NCBI RefSeq assembly: GCF_001552475.1
Contig: NZ_BCRG01000002.1
Location: 186,001 to 250,000, forward strand
DNA from: Microbacterium oleivorans NBRC 103075
GTDB lineage: Bacteria; Actinomycetota; Actinomycetes; Actinomycetales; Microbacteriaceae
DNA length: 64,000 nt
Direction: 5' to 3'
Shown here: piece by piece, positions 49,690 through 57,279 of the stretch
Position numbering within the stretch: position 1 is the first letter of the stretch
Layout: every line of letters starts with the position of its first letter
The notes under the pieces: model-generated
Told to the model about the DNA's origin: nothing
The model's input: the letters and a program-made list of their open reading frames with translations, nothing else
Databases searched by the model: none
Translations under genes and position numbers: made by a program

Positions 49690-50097
49690 TCAGGAGCGCG
49701 CGATGCGGCCGAGCACGCCGTGGACGAACGAGCCGGAGTCGTCCGTCGAGAACTCCTTGGCGAGTTCTACGGCCTCGTCGATCGCGACCGCGGTGGGCAC
49801 CTGATCGTTATGCAGGATCTCCCAGACGCCGATACGGAGGATCGCCCGGTCGAGGGCCGGCATCCGCTCGAGCTTCCAATCGCGGGCATGCGTGACGATC
49901 TGCTCGTCGATCTCGCTCTGCGCGTCGATGACGCCGTCCACGATCTCGCGAGCGTACAACCACGACGCCTCGCGGGCCGGTTCGCTCGCCGCCCGCTTCG
50001 CCTCGGCGGCGAGCGTCACGGCGAGGTCATCGCCGCGGATGTCGGACTGGTACAGGATGTCGAGGGCGCGCTTGCGCGCCTTGCTCCGTGCGCTCAT
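49690..50097 (-). CDS. nusB: Transcription antitermination factor NusB
   Basis: A 135-residue all-helical protein that binds boxA RNA with NusE/S10 for rRNA antitermination. SKARKRALDILYQSDIRG at the N-terminus and LDRAILRIGVWEIL plus VAIDEAVELAKEFSTDDSGSFVHGVLGRIAR at the C-terminus are conserved. ATG is 7 bases after the efp stop, so it is co-transcribed with efp. Confidence 0.97.
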   Translation of the reverse strand: MSARSKARKRALDILYQSDIRGDDLAVTLAAEAKRAASEPAREASWLYAREIVDGVIDAQSEIDEQIVTHARDWKLERMPALDRAILRIGVWEILHNDQVPTAVAIDEAVELAKEFSTDDSGSFVHGVLGRIARS

Positions 50098-50104
50098 CGA
50101 CGAG

Positions 50105-50665
50105 TCAGCTCACGCGGCCGAGGTAGTCCCCGGTGCGCGTGTCGACCTTGACCTTTGTGCCCTGCTCGACGAACAGCGGGACCTGGATCTCGTGTCCGGT
50201 CTCGAGAGTCGCGGGCTTGGTGCCGGCCGACGAGCGATCGCCCTGCAGGCCCGGCTCGGTGTACGTGATCTCGAGGACGACGGAGGCAGGCAGATCGATG
50301 TAGAGGGGGTTGCCGTTGTTCAGCGCGATCTGGACCTGCTGGTTTTCGAGCAGGTAGTGCGCGGCATCGCCGACGACGGTGGCGGAGACGTTCAGCTGGT
50401 CGTAGTCCGCGATGTCCATGAAGACGAAGTTCTCGCCGTCGTTGTAGAGGTAGGTGAAGTCGCGGCGGTCGACGTTCTCGATCTCGATCTTCGCGCCTGC
50501 GTTGTACGTACGGTCGACGGTCTTGCCGGAGACGACGTTCTTCAGCTTCGTGCGGACGAAGGCGCCACCCTTGCCGGGCTTCACGTGCTGGAACTCGATG
50601 ACGTTCCAGAGCTGTCCGTCGATCGACAGGACGACGCCGTTCTTGATGTCTGCAGTGGATGCCAT
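50105..50665 (-). CDS. efp: Elongation factor P
   Basis: A 186-residue, three-domain translation factor that relieves stalling at polyproline. Domain I loop reads [11 protein letters not shown] with the functional Lys32; many actinobacterial EF-Ps have P-G-K-G-P here, and this one has [29 protein letters not shown] and the final [17 protein letters not shown] motif ([14 protein letters not shown]) are conserved. No canonical ribosome site is visible; GGAAAA lies about 12 bases before the ATG. No EF-P modification enzyme is in the window. Confidence 0.97.
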   Translation of the reverse strand: MASTADIKNGVVLSIDGQLWNVIEFQHVKPGKGGAFVRTKLKNVVSGKTVDRTYNAGAKIEIENVDRRDFTYLYNDGENFVFMDIADYDQLNVSATVVGDAAHYLLENQQVQIALNNGNPLYIDLPASVVLEITYTEPGLQGDRSSAGTKPATLETGHEIQVPLFVEQGTKVKVDTRTGDYLGRVS

Positions 50666-50725
50666 GAGAGTGCGGTTTTCCGTTCGGTGGAGGCGTGGCC
50701 AGAGCGGCCGACGATCGATTCTACG

Positions 50726-50741
50726 GGATGCCGCGGCATCC
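50726..50741. repeat. Perfect 16-base palindrome upstream of efp
   Basis: GGATGCCGCGGCATCC, made of two head-to-head copies of the over-represented heptamer, lies between aroQ and efp (gap 50666-50754). It could be a terminator core for aroQ or a protein site; no T-tract is present. Confidence 0.7.
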
Positions 50742-50754
50742 GCCCCGGAAACGG

Positions 50755-51201
50755 TCAGCCCGTGAGCGTCGCGATGAGCTCGCGGGTCGCCTCCGCGTAG
50801 CCGGCGACGCCGCGACCGACGACGTGGACGACGGCGACATCGGCGACGTAGGAGTGGTGGCGGAAGGGCTCGCGAGCCATCACATCCGAGATGTGGACCT
50901 CGGCGACCGGGAGGGCGACTCCCGACAGCGCGTCACGCAGGGCGACCGACGTGTGTGTCAGGCCGCCGGGATTGATGACGATTCCGGCGCAGTCCGTGCG
51001 GGCCGCGTGGATGGCGTCGATGAGGACGCCTTCGTGGTTGCTTTGCACGGGACGCACCTCGTAGCCGGCGGCGGCGGCGGTCCGTGAGACGAGTTCCTCG
51101 ACATCGCCGAGCGTCTCTCGCCCGTAAACGTCGGGTTCGCGGATGCCGAGAAGGTTCAGGTTCGGCCCGTTGACGAGCAGCAGGCGGCGGGGTGTCGACA
51201 C
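50755..51201 (-). CDS. aroQ: 3-dehydroquinate dehydratase, type II
   Basis: A 148-residue dodecameric-type enzyme removing water from 3-dehydroquinate. [21 protein letters not shown] carries the catalytic Arg and Tyr; [22 protein letters not shown] (His/Asn) and [16 protein letters not shown] complete the site. The GTG start is leaderless: TAGGGT lies 6 bases upstream and its TAG is the stop of the GNAT gene. Third enzyme of the shikimate pathway. Confidence 0.97.
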   Translation of the reverse strand: MSTPRRLLLVNGPNLNLLGIREPDVYGRETLGDVEELVSRTAAAAGYEVRPVQSNHEGVLIDAIHAARTDCAGIVINPGGLTHTSVALRDALSGVALPVAEVHISDVMAREPFRHHSYVADVAVVHVVGRGVAGYAEATRELIATLTG

Positions 51202-51207
51202 GAGAGC

Positions 51208-51213
51208 ACCCTA
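51208..51213 (-). promoter_or_regulatory. -10 box of a leaderless promoter (aroQ)
   Basis: TAGGGT, then GCTCTC, then GTG; 6-base spacing. The first three bases are the stop codon of the preceding GNAT gene. Confidence 0.5.
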
Positions 51214-51741
51214 TCCCGGGCGGTGCATCTGGATCTCGCGGCCCACCTCGGTGTCGAGCGCGAGCCCGGTGGCCGAGAATCCGAGCCGACGGTACGCCGC
51301 CTGGGCACGGGCGTTGTCGATGTGAACGTCGAGGGTGAGCCCGTTCGCACCCACCGCTTCGGCCCACGCGGATGCCTCGGCCACGAGCGCATCGAGGACG
51401 CCCTGCCCGCGGTGGTCGGCGTCGACGAACACGCCCACGAGCTCCGCCCGCGGTGCCGGGACCTCGCGGCCGAAGACGTCGGTCGTCCCGGGCTCGCGGA
51501 CGAGTACCGTCGCGGAACCGACCCACTGCTCCCCCGCGATCGCGACGAACTGCGCCGCGTTCAGCCCCAGGGCGGAATCCGCCGTGCGGGACTGCCAGTG
51601 CGCGTCGTCTCGGGCGAGCTCCTGCTCCCGGGTGGTCAAGAACGCGATCGCGGCCGCGGGATCGCCGACCGCACGGATGCGGAGGTCCCGGACCTCGCGC
51701 CACTCGTGCAGGCGTACGCGGCGGACCGCGGCACCCGTCAC
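51211..51741 (-). CDS. GNAT family N-acetyltransferase inside the aro cluster
   Basis: A 176-residue GNAT enzyme. Motif A is ELVGVFVDADHRGQGVLDALV (R-G-Q-G-V, acetyl-CoA loop); LDVHIDNARAQAAYRRLGF is the family's C-terminal N-x-A-x-x-x-Y-x-x-x-G-F block. N-terminal RLHEWREVRDLRIRAV is also typical. The target is unknown. GTG overlaps the aroB stop as GTGA, so it is translated with the shikimate genes, though nothing in the pathway calls for acetylation. Confidence 0.88.
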   Translation of the reverse strand: MTGAAVRRVRLHEWREVRDLRIRAVGDPAAAIAFLTTREQELARDDAHWQSRTADSALGLNAAQFVAIAGEQWVGSATVLVREPGTTDVFGREVPAPRAELVGVFVDADHRGQGVLDALVAEASAWAEAVGANGLTLDVHIDNARAQAAYRRLGFSATGLALDTEVGREIQMHRPG

Positions 51742-52817
51742 CCGGCGATCTCCTGGTACGCGGCGAACATCAGCGACTCGTCGGGCGCCTGCATGACAGT
51801 GGGCTTGCCGATCGCGTCGAGGACGATGAAGCGGAGCATCCCGGCGCGGGACTTCTTGTCACGCTGCATGACACCGAGCAGGTGCTGCCACCCGTCCATC
51901 CGGTACGTCGTCGGAAGGCCCAGGAGGTCCAGGATGCGGCGGTGGCGGGCGACATCCTCATCGGAGAGCCGGCCCGCGAGGCGCGAGAGTTCCGCGACGT
52001 ACATCATGCCGATCGAGATCGCGGCGCCGTGACGCCAGCGGTACCGCTCCGCATGCTCGATCGCGTGGCCGAGGGTGTGTCCGTAGTTCAGGTATTCGCG
52101 GACGCCCGCCTCGCGGAAGTCCTCGCTCACGACGCGCGCCTTCATCTCGATGGCGAGCTCGATGCAGCGGCGGAACTCGTCACTGGTCGGATCTGTCGCC
52201 GCCTCGGGGTCGCGCTCGACGATGTCGAGGATCTCGGGGAACCAGATGAATCCGGCCTTCACGACCTCGGCGAAACCGGCCACGATCTCGTTGCGCGGGA
52301 GCGTGTCGAGCACATCCAGGTCGCAGATCACCGACCTGGGTGCCCAAAAGGCACCCACGAGGTTCTTGCCCTCGGCGGTGTTGAGCCCGGTCTTGCCGCC
52401 GACAGCGGCATCCACCATCCCCAGGACGGTCGTCGGAATCTGCACGATCTGCACGCCACGGAGCCAGGATGCTGCGACGAATCCGGCGAGATCCGTCACC
52501 GCTCCCCCGCCGAAACCGATGACGGCGTCGGTGCGGGTGAAGTCGGCCTGTCCCATGACCTGCCAGCAGAAGGCCGCGACCTCGATGCGCTTGGCGTCCT
52601 CGGCATCCGGCACCTCGGCGATGAGCACCTCGAGCGAACCGTCCGCGACGAGCAGGTCCCGGAGGTCGGAGGCCTTCGCGCCGAGGCGCGGCGTGTGCAC
52701 GATGAGCACCTTCTTGACGGTGGGCGCGAGGTGGTCGCGGACGCCCGCCAACACGCCTCTGCCCACGTGGATGTCGTAGGGGGTGGCGCCGGTGACGTTG
52801 ATGGTGGTGCGGGTCAT
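51738..52817 (-). CDS. aroB: 3-dehydroquinate synthase
   Basis: A 359-residue NAD- and zinc-dependent enzyme converting DAHP to dehydroquinate. GFGGGAVTDLAGFVAASWLRG (NAD), PTTVLGMVDAAVGGKTGLN, and the zinc ligands Glu/His in the NYGHTLGHAIE region are present. ATG overlaps the aroK stop by 4 bases. Length is standard. Confidence 0.97.
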   Translation of the reverse strand: MTRTTINVTGATPYDIHVGRGVLAGVRDHLAPTVKKVLIVHTPRLGAKASDLRDLLVADGSLEVLIAEVPDAEDAKRIEVAAFCWQVMGQADFTRTDAVIGFGGGAVTDLAGFVAASWLRGVQIVQIPTTVLGMVDAAVGGKTGLNTAEGKNLVGAFWAPRSVICDLDVLDTLPRNEIVAGFAEVVKAGFIWFPEILDIVERDPEAATDPTSDEFRRCIELAIEMKARVVSEDFREAGVREYLNYGHTLGHAIEHAERYRWRHGAAISIGMMYVAELSRLAGRLSDEDVARHRRILDLLGLPTTYRMDGWQHLLGVMQRDKKSRAGMLRFIVLDAIGKPTVMQAPDESLMFAAYQEIAG

Positions 52818-53359
52818 GAGGTGACTCCCGAGGGGTCGGCGGCGGGCTCGGCCCAGTCCGCGATGGCGGTCACGATGTTCTCGAGCGGGCCCGACGACGT
52901 GTCGAAGGTCGCATCGGCGACGGACTCGTAGACGGGGCGCCGTTCGGCGTAGATGCGTTCCCAGCGCTGGATCGGCGTCTCGTCGTCCCCCGCGAGGAGC
53001 GGGCGGGATGCCGCTTCGCCGAGTCGACGTGCGACGACCCGCGGTGCAACGGTGAGGAGCGCAACCTGGTGGTTGCGGAGACGCCGCTGCGTCGTCTCGT
53101 CGAGGACGGCGCCGCCGCCGAGTGAGACGACGCCGCCGCTGCGGAGAGCCTCGGCGACCGCATCCCGCTCGAGGGATCGAAAGTGAGCCTCGCCGTGCAG
53201 AGCGAAGAGGTCGGCGATGGGTCCGTGCTCGCGCACGATCATGGCGTCGGTGTCGCGAAAGGGGCGTCCGATCCGCTTCGCGACGCGCTTGCCGACGCTC
53301 GTCTTCCCGGCCCCCATGGGGCCGATGAGCACGATCGCCCGCGGCTCAGGCGAGGTCAT
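52814..53359 (-). CDS. aroK: Shikimate kinase
   Basis: A 181-residue P-loop kinase phosphorylating shikimate. Walker [10 protein letters not shown] (about 13-21), DTDAMI for Mg binding, [14 protein letters not shown] and the lid RPLLAGDD are conserved. Its start overlaps the aroC stop by 14 bases, so it is coupled to aroC. Confidence 0.97.
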   Translation of the reverse strand: MTSPEPRAIVLIGPMGAGKTSVGKRVAKRIGRPFRDTDAMIVREHGPIADLFALHGEAHFRSLERDAVAEALRSGGVVSLGGGAVLDETTQRRLRNHQVALLTVAPRVVARRLGEAASRPLLAGDDETPIQRWERIYAERRPVYESVADATFDTSSGPLENIVTAIADWAEPAADPSGVTS

Positions 53360-54572
53360 GCGCCAGGAGGGCCGCCTCCGACGCAGGAGTCGTCTTCAGC
53401 GTCTCGGGGATCGCCGCGAGGAAAGTCTCGACGTTGCGACGGGTCTCGCGGATGCTGTCGCCGCCGAACTTCTCCAGCACGGCGTCGGCCAGCACGATCG
53501 CGACCATCGCCTCTGCGACGACACCCGCAGCGGGAACGGCGCAGACGTCGGAGCGCTGATGATGCGCTGCCGCGGTCTCACCGGTCGCGACGTCGACGGT
53601 GCGCAACGCGTGCGGGATCGTGGCGATCGGTTTCATGCCGGCACGGACCCGGAGGACCGTTCCGGTGGACATCCCCCCTTCGGTGCCACCCGCGCGGTCG
53701 GAGGCGCGGGTGATGCCGTCCGTCGTCACGAAGAGCTCGTCATGGGCGGCGGACCCGCGCCGGCGCGTCGTCTCGAACCCGTCGCCGACCTCGACACCCT
53801 TGATCGCCTGGATGCTCATGAGCGCCTGCGCGAGCTTGCCGTCGAGGCGGCGATCCCAGTGGACGTGCGAGCCGAGCCCCGGAGGCAAGCCGTAGGCGAG
53901 GACCTCGACGATGCCACCGAGCGTGTCACCGTCCTTCTTCGCCGCGTCGACCTCGGCGACCATCCGCTCGGACGTCGCCGCGTCGAAGCACCGGAGCGGG
54001 TCGGCGTCGAGCGCGTCGACGTCGTCGGGGCCGGGAAGCTCGGAACCCTCCGGCACCTGGACAGGTCCGATGGAGAGCGTGTGGCTCACGAGGCGGATGC
54101 CGAGCTCGGAGAGGAAGCCCCGCGCAATGGCCCCCAGGGCGACGCGTGCTGCCGTTTCGCGGGCGCTCGCGCGCTCGAGGATCGGACGGGCCTCGTCGAA
54201 GTCGTACTTCTGCATGCCGACGAGATCGGCGTGGCCCGGCCGCGGACGCGTGAGGGCGGCGCCTCGACCGCGGGAGCGCTCGCTCAGCTCGGTCGGCTCG
54301 GGGTTCATGACCTCGATCCACTTCGGCCACTCGGTGTTGCCGATCCGCAGGGCGATCGGGCTGCCGAGCGAGAGGCCGTGGCGGACACCGCCCGAGAGGT
54401 TCAGCTCGTCCTCCTCGAACTTCATCCGCGAGCCGCGGCCGTAGCCGAGCTTGCGGCGGGCCAGGTCGGCGCGGATCGCGTCGAGCGAGACGGGGACGCC
54501 GGAGGGCAGGCCCTCCATGATGGCGACGAGTTCGGGGCCGTGGGATTCGCCGGCGGTCAGCACGCGGAGCAT
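53346..54572 (-). CDS. aroC: Chorismate synthase
   Basis: A 408-residue FMN-dependent enzyme making chorismate from [64 protein letters not shown] and [19 protein letters not shown] are the three family signatures. ATG at 54572 is chosen because it gives the universal start [10 protein letters not shown]; it is 4 bases after the aroE stop. Confidence 0.98.
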   Translation of the reverse strand: MLRVLTAGESHGPELVAIMEGLPSGVPVSLDAIRADLARRKLGYGRGSRMKFEEDELNLSGGVRHGLSLGSPIALRIGNTEWPKWIEVMNPEPTELSERSRGRGAALTRPRPGHADLVGMQKYDFDEARPILERASARETAARVALGAIARGFLSELGIRLVSHTLSIGPVQVPEGSELPGPDDVDALDADPLRCFDAATSERMVAEVDAAKKDGDTLGGIVEVLAYGLPPGLGSHVHWDRRLDGKLAQALMSIQAIKGVEVGDGFETTRRRGSAAHDELFVTTDGITRASDRAGGTEGGMSTGTVLRVRAGMKPIATIPHALRTVDVATGETAAAHHQRSDVCAVPAAGVVAEAMVAIVLADAVLEKFGGDSIRETRRNVETFLAAIPETLKTTPASEAALLAHDLA

Positions 54573-54576
54573 TGGT

Positions 54577-55410
54577 CTAGTCTCCCACGAGCGCACGGCG
54601 CATGACCGCCACGACCTCGTCCTCCCGTGGAAGCGGGTCCTCGACGTCGCCTGTCGCGAACGCCCGGATCTGCAGGACAGCCTGATGCAAGAGCATGCCC
54701 TCGCCTCCGCGCGCCGACTGACCCACCCGCTCCCAGGCACGCGCGAGGTCGGTCGGCCAATGGCCGTAGACGACGTCCATGAGGACACCGCCGGTTTCCG
54801 CGAGTGCATCGGCGGTCCGGGGATCGACCGAGACGCCGCCGGGAAGCGTGGCGATCGTGACATCCACCGTTCGTGGACGATCACCGCTCAGCGGCACCGC
54901 GGCGACCCGAACGCCGATGCGCTCGCCCAGCAGGACGAGACCTGCGGCAGCATCCGGTCGCCGAGCAGCCACCTCCACCTCGCGGACGCCGAGCTCCGAC
55001 AGTGCCACGAGGGCAGCGGATGCCGTCGCCCCCGCGCCGACGATGCGCGCGCGTCCCGCGTCCGCGACGCCCTGCTCGCGGAGCGCGGCGACGATGCCCC
55101 CGGCATCCGTGTGGAAGGCCCGCCAACCCGACCCCGATCGGATGAGAGTGTTCGCCGCTCCCGTCACCGTCGCGCGAGCGTCTCGCTCGGAGGCGACGTC
55201 GAACGCCGCGTGCTTCAGGGGCATGGTCAGGGAGAGGCCGCGGTGACGCGGGTCCAGCGACGCCAACTCCGTGGCGAAGGTGCTCTCATCGACCCGGCGT
55301 CGACCGTACGTCCAATCCCAGCCCAGAAACGCATAGGCCGCCGAGTGCATGGCGGGCGACAGGCTGTGTGCGATCGGGTCGCCCCAGACCTCCAGGGCGG
55401 CCGACGCCAT
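54577..55410 (-). CDS. aroE: Shikimate dehydrogenase
   Basis: A 277-residue NADPH enzyme reducing dehydroshikimate. [19 protein letters not shown], the catalytic Lys in [12 protein letters not shown] (usual N-V-T-x-P-x-K), FHTDAGG and the nucleotide loop [11 protein letters not shown] are present. The start codon shares one base with the mltG stop (TGATG). The substitution of the N-V-T motif by L-S-L-T-M-P is typical of the actinobacterial branch. Confidence 0.95.
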   Translation of the reverse strand: MASAALEVWGDPIAHSLSPAMHSAAYAFLGWDWTYGRRRVDESTFATELASLDPRHRGLSLTMPLKHAAFDVASERDARATVTGAANTLIRSGSGWRAFHTDAGGIVAALREQGVADAGRARIVGAGATASAALVALSELGVREVEVAARRPDAAAGLVLLGERIGVRVAAVPLSGDRPRTVDVTIATLPGGVSVDPRTADALAETGGVLMDVVYGHWPTDLARAWERVGQSARGGEGMLLHQAVLQIRAFATGDVEDPLPREDEVVAVMRRALVGD

Positions 55411-56807
55411 CAGCAGCCGCCGTCAGGATTGTCTCGGCACCACTTCTGATACTGCGAGACAGCCTTCTCGTGCTCGGCCAACGTGGCCGAAAAGACGGTC
55501 TCGCCGGTGTCGAGGTTGACCGTGACGAAGTACTGCCACGGTCCCTCCGCGGGATTGAGGGCTGCCTTCATGGCAAGCTCGCCGGGGTTGGCGATCGGGG
55601 TGATCGGCAATCCCGTCTTCTTGTACGTGTTCCAGCCGTTCTCGTCGGCGAGCTCCTCGGCGCGCGAGCTGGTACCGCCCTCACGGTCGGCGAAGGGGTA
55701 CTGAGCCGTCGAGTCCATCTGCAGCAGCCCGTTGGTGTCGCTGATCTTCGGGTCCAGGCGGTTCTGGATGACGCGAGACACCTTGTAGAAGTCGTCCTCG
55801 CTCCGGGCTTCCTTCTCGATGATCGACGCGATCGTCAGGATCTTCTCGCGCTGATCGACGGGAACCTCGGCCTCGTTGAGCGCCTTCACGGTCCGGTCGA
55901 CCATGGTCTGGATGACCTGCTTCGCCGTCACGTCAGGGTCGAAGGTGTACGTCGCCGGGAACAGCCAGCCCTCGAGGCTCTGCGCCTTCACGCCGTAGAC
56001 GCTGGGGTCCTCGACCGCCGCCTCGACGTCCTTCAGCGGCAGCCCGATTCCCTCGGCGATCCGCGGCACCGACTGTGCGACCGTCAGCCCCTCGCGCAGC
56101 TGAGCGGTGAACTCCTGCCGGTTCGCAGGGTCGAGGAGCGCCGAAAGCGCCGCCTCGGAAGTCATCTTCTTCTGGAGCGAATAGACGCCGGGCTTGAGGG
56201 CATTGGGGTCTTCACCGCTCTCCACGAGATACGAGTAGAACGCGTCGCTGGTCTTCGTGACGCCGGCGTCGAACAGCACACGGGAGATGTCCGCGCCGGT
56301 CTGCCCGGACAGGACTGTGACGCTCGTCTCGCCCTCCGCGAGCCCCGCCTCGTAATCCTTGGGTTCCTCCCACCCGAGGACCTTCCGGATCTGGTCCTCG
56401 TACGTGTGGAAGACGACGAAGCCTCCGCCGACGAGGCCACCGATGATCGCGATGATGATGACGAAGACACCCCAGGCGGCGACTCGGCTCTTGCGGCGGT
56501 CGCGATCGTGCCGACTCGCCGTCGACGGCGCCTTGAGTCCCTTCTCCTCGAAGAGTGCATCGATGGGCGCGGTCGTCGAGGCGACGGTGCGCTCGGGAAT
56601 CCGAGGCGGCTCCGGCGGGACGGACGCGGCGTCCATCTTCGGCGGCGAGGTCCCCGCCGACTCGGTGTCGCCTGCGGGGCTCGCGGGGCTCTGACGCTGC
56701 GCCTCGCGCGCCGCACGACGGGACGAGGGTGCGTCGTTCTCGACGGGAGCGGACGGCTCACCAGAAGAGGCGCCGGGGCGGTCGTCGCGCGACGGGGTCT
56801 CGGACAT
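55410..56807 (-). CDS. mltG: Endolytic murein transglycosylase MltG
   Basis: A 465-residue membrane-anchored lytic transglycosylase that ends growing glycan strands. A long, disordered, Pro/Ser-rich cytosolic region (1-108) is followed by one membrane helix (about 109-133) and the extracytoplasmic YceG domain: LEGWLFPATYTF, and the catalytic Glu in LTIASIIEKEARSEDD. The domain ends with ALNPAEGPWQYFVTV. ATG at 56807 has AGGAG 7 bases upstream. The neighbouring ruvX gene is the usual partner. Confidence 0.95.
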   Translation of the reverse strand: MSETPSRDDRPGASSGEPSAPVENDAPSSRRAAREAQRQSPASPAGDTESAGTSPPKMDAASVPPEPPRIPERTVASTTAPIDALFEEKGLKAPSTASRHDRDRRKSRVAAWGVFVIIIAIIGGLVGGGFVVFHTYEDQIRKVLGWEEPKDYEAGLAEGETSVTVLSGQTGADISRVLFDAGVTKTSDAFYSYLVESGEDPNALKPGVYSLQKKMTSEAALSALLDPANRQEFTAQLREGLTVAQSVPRIAEGIGLPLKDVEAAVEDPSVYGVKAQSLEGWLFPATYTFDPDVTAKQVIQTMVDRTVKALNEAEVPVDQREKILTIASIIEKEARSEDDFYKVSRVIQNRLDPKISDTNGLLQMDSTAQYPFADREGGTSSRAEELADENGWNTYKKTGLPITPIANPGELAMKAALNPAEGPWQYFVTVNLDTGETVFSATLAEHEKAVSQYQKWCRDNPDGGC

Positions 56808-56826
56808 CGGTGGACTCCTGCGTCTC

Positions 56827-57279
56827 CTACAGCGCCACACCGGACGGGTTGCCGGTGCTCTTCTCGACATCGATCGCCTGCTGGAGGAGAACGACCGCGG
56901 CGATCTGGTCGACAATCCTACGAGATGACTTCTGCGAACGCCCGTTCTGACGGAGCACGGCGTTCGCCGACACCGTACTCAGCCGCTCGTCGACCAGGCG
57001 GACAGGCACCTCGAGGGCCGCATCGAGCTCCACCGCGAACTCCCGGGCGTCCGCAGTGGAGGCCGTCTCGGAGCCGCCGAGACTGATCGGCAACCCGACG
57101 AGTACCTCGATCGCGTCGTACTCACGAGCGATCTCGACGATTCGCGCGACCGAGGTCTCGGCGCGGGGAACGGTCTCGACCGGCACCGCCAGCATCCCGT
57201 CCGGATCGCACCGCGCAACACCCACTCGCGCACGCCCGACGTCGATGCCGAGGCGCACCCCGCGGCGGAAGCCCGTCAC
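56827..57279 (-). CDS. ruvX: Holliday junction resolvase RuvX / YqgF
   Basis: A 150-residue RNase H-fold protein. RLGIDVGRARVGVA (first catalytic Asp), VLVGLPISLGG, LVDERLST (second acid) and VDQIAAVVLLQQ (third acid) are conserved. In E. coli the family processes the 16S rRNA 5' end; resolvase activity has been shown in mycobacteria. GTG overlaps the alaS stop as GTGA. Confidence 0.95.
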   Translation of the reverse strand: MTGFRRGVRLGIDVGRARVGVARCDPDGMLAVPVETVPRAETSVARIVEIAREYDAIEVLVGLPISLGGSETASTADAREFAVELDAALEVPVRLVDERLSTVSANAVLRQNGRSQKSSRRIVDQIAAVVLLQQAIDVEKSTGNPSGVAL

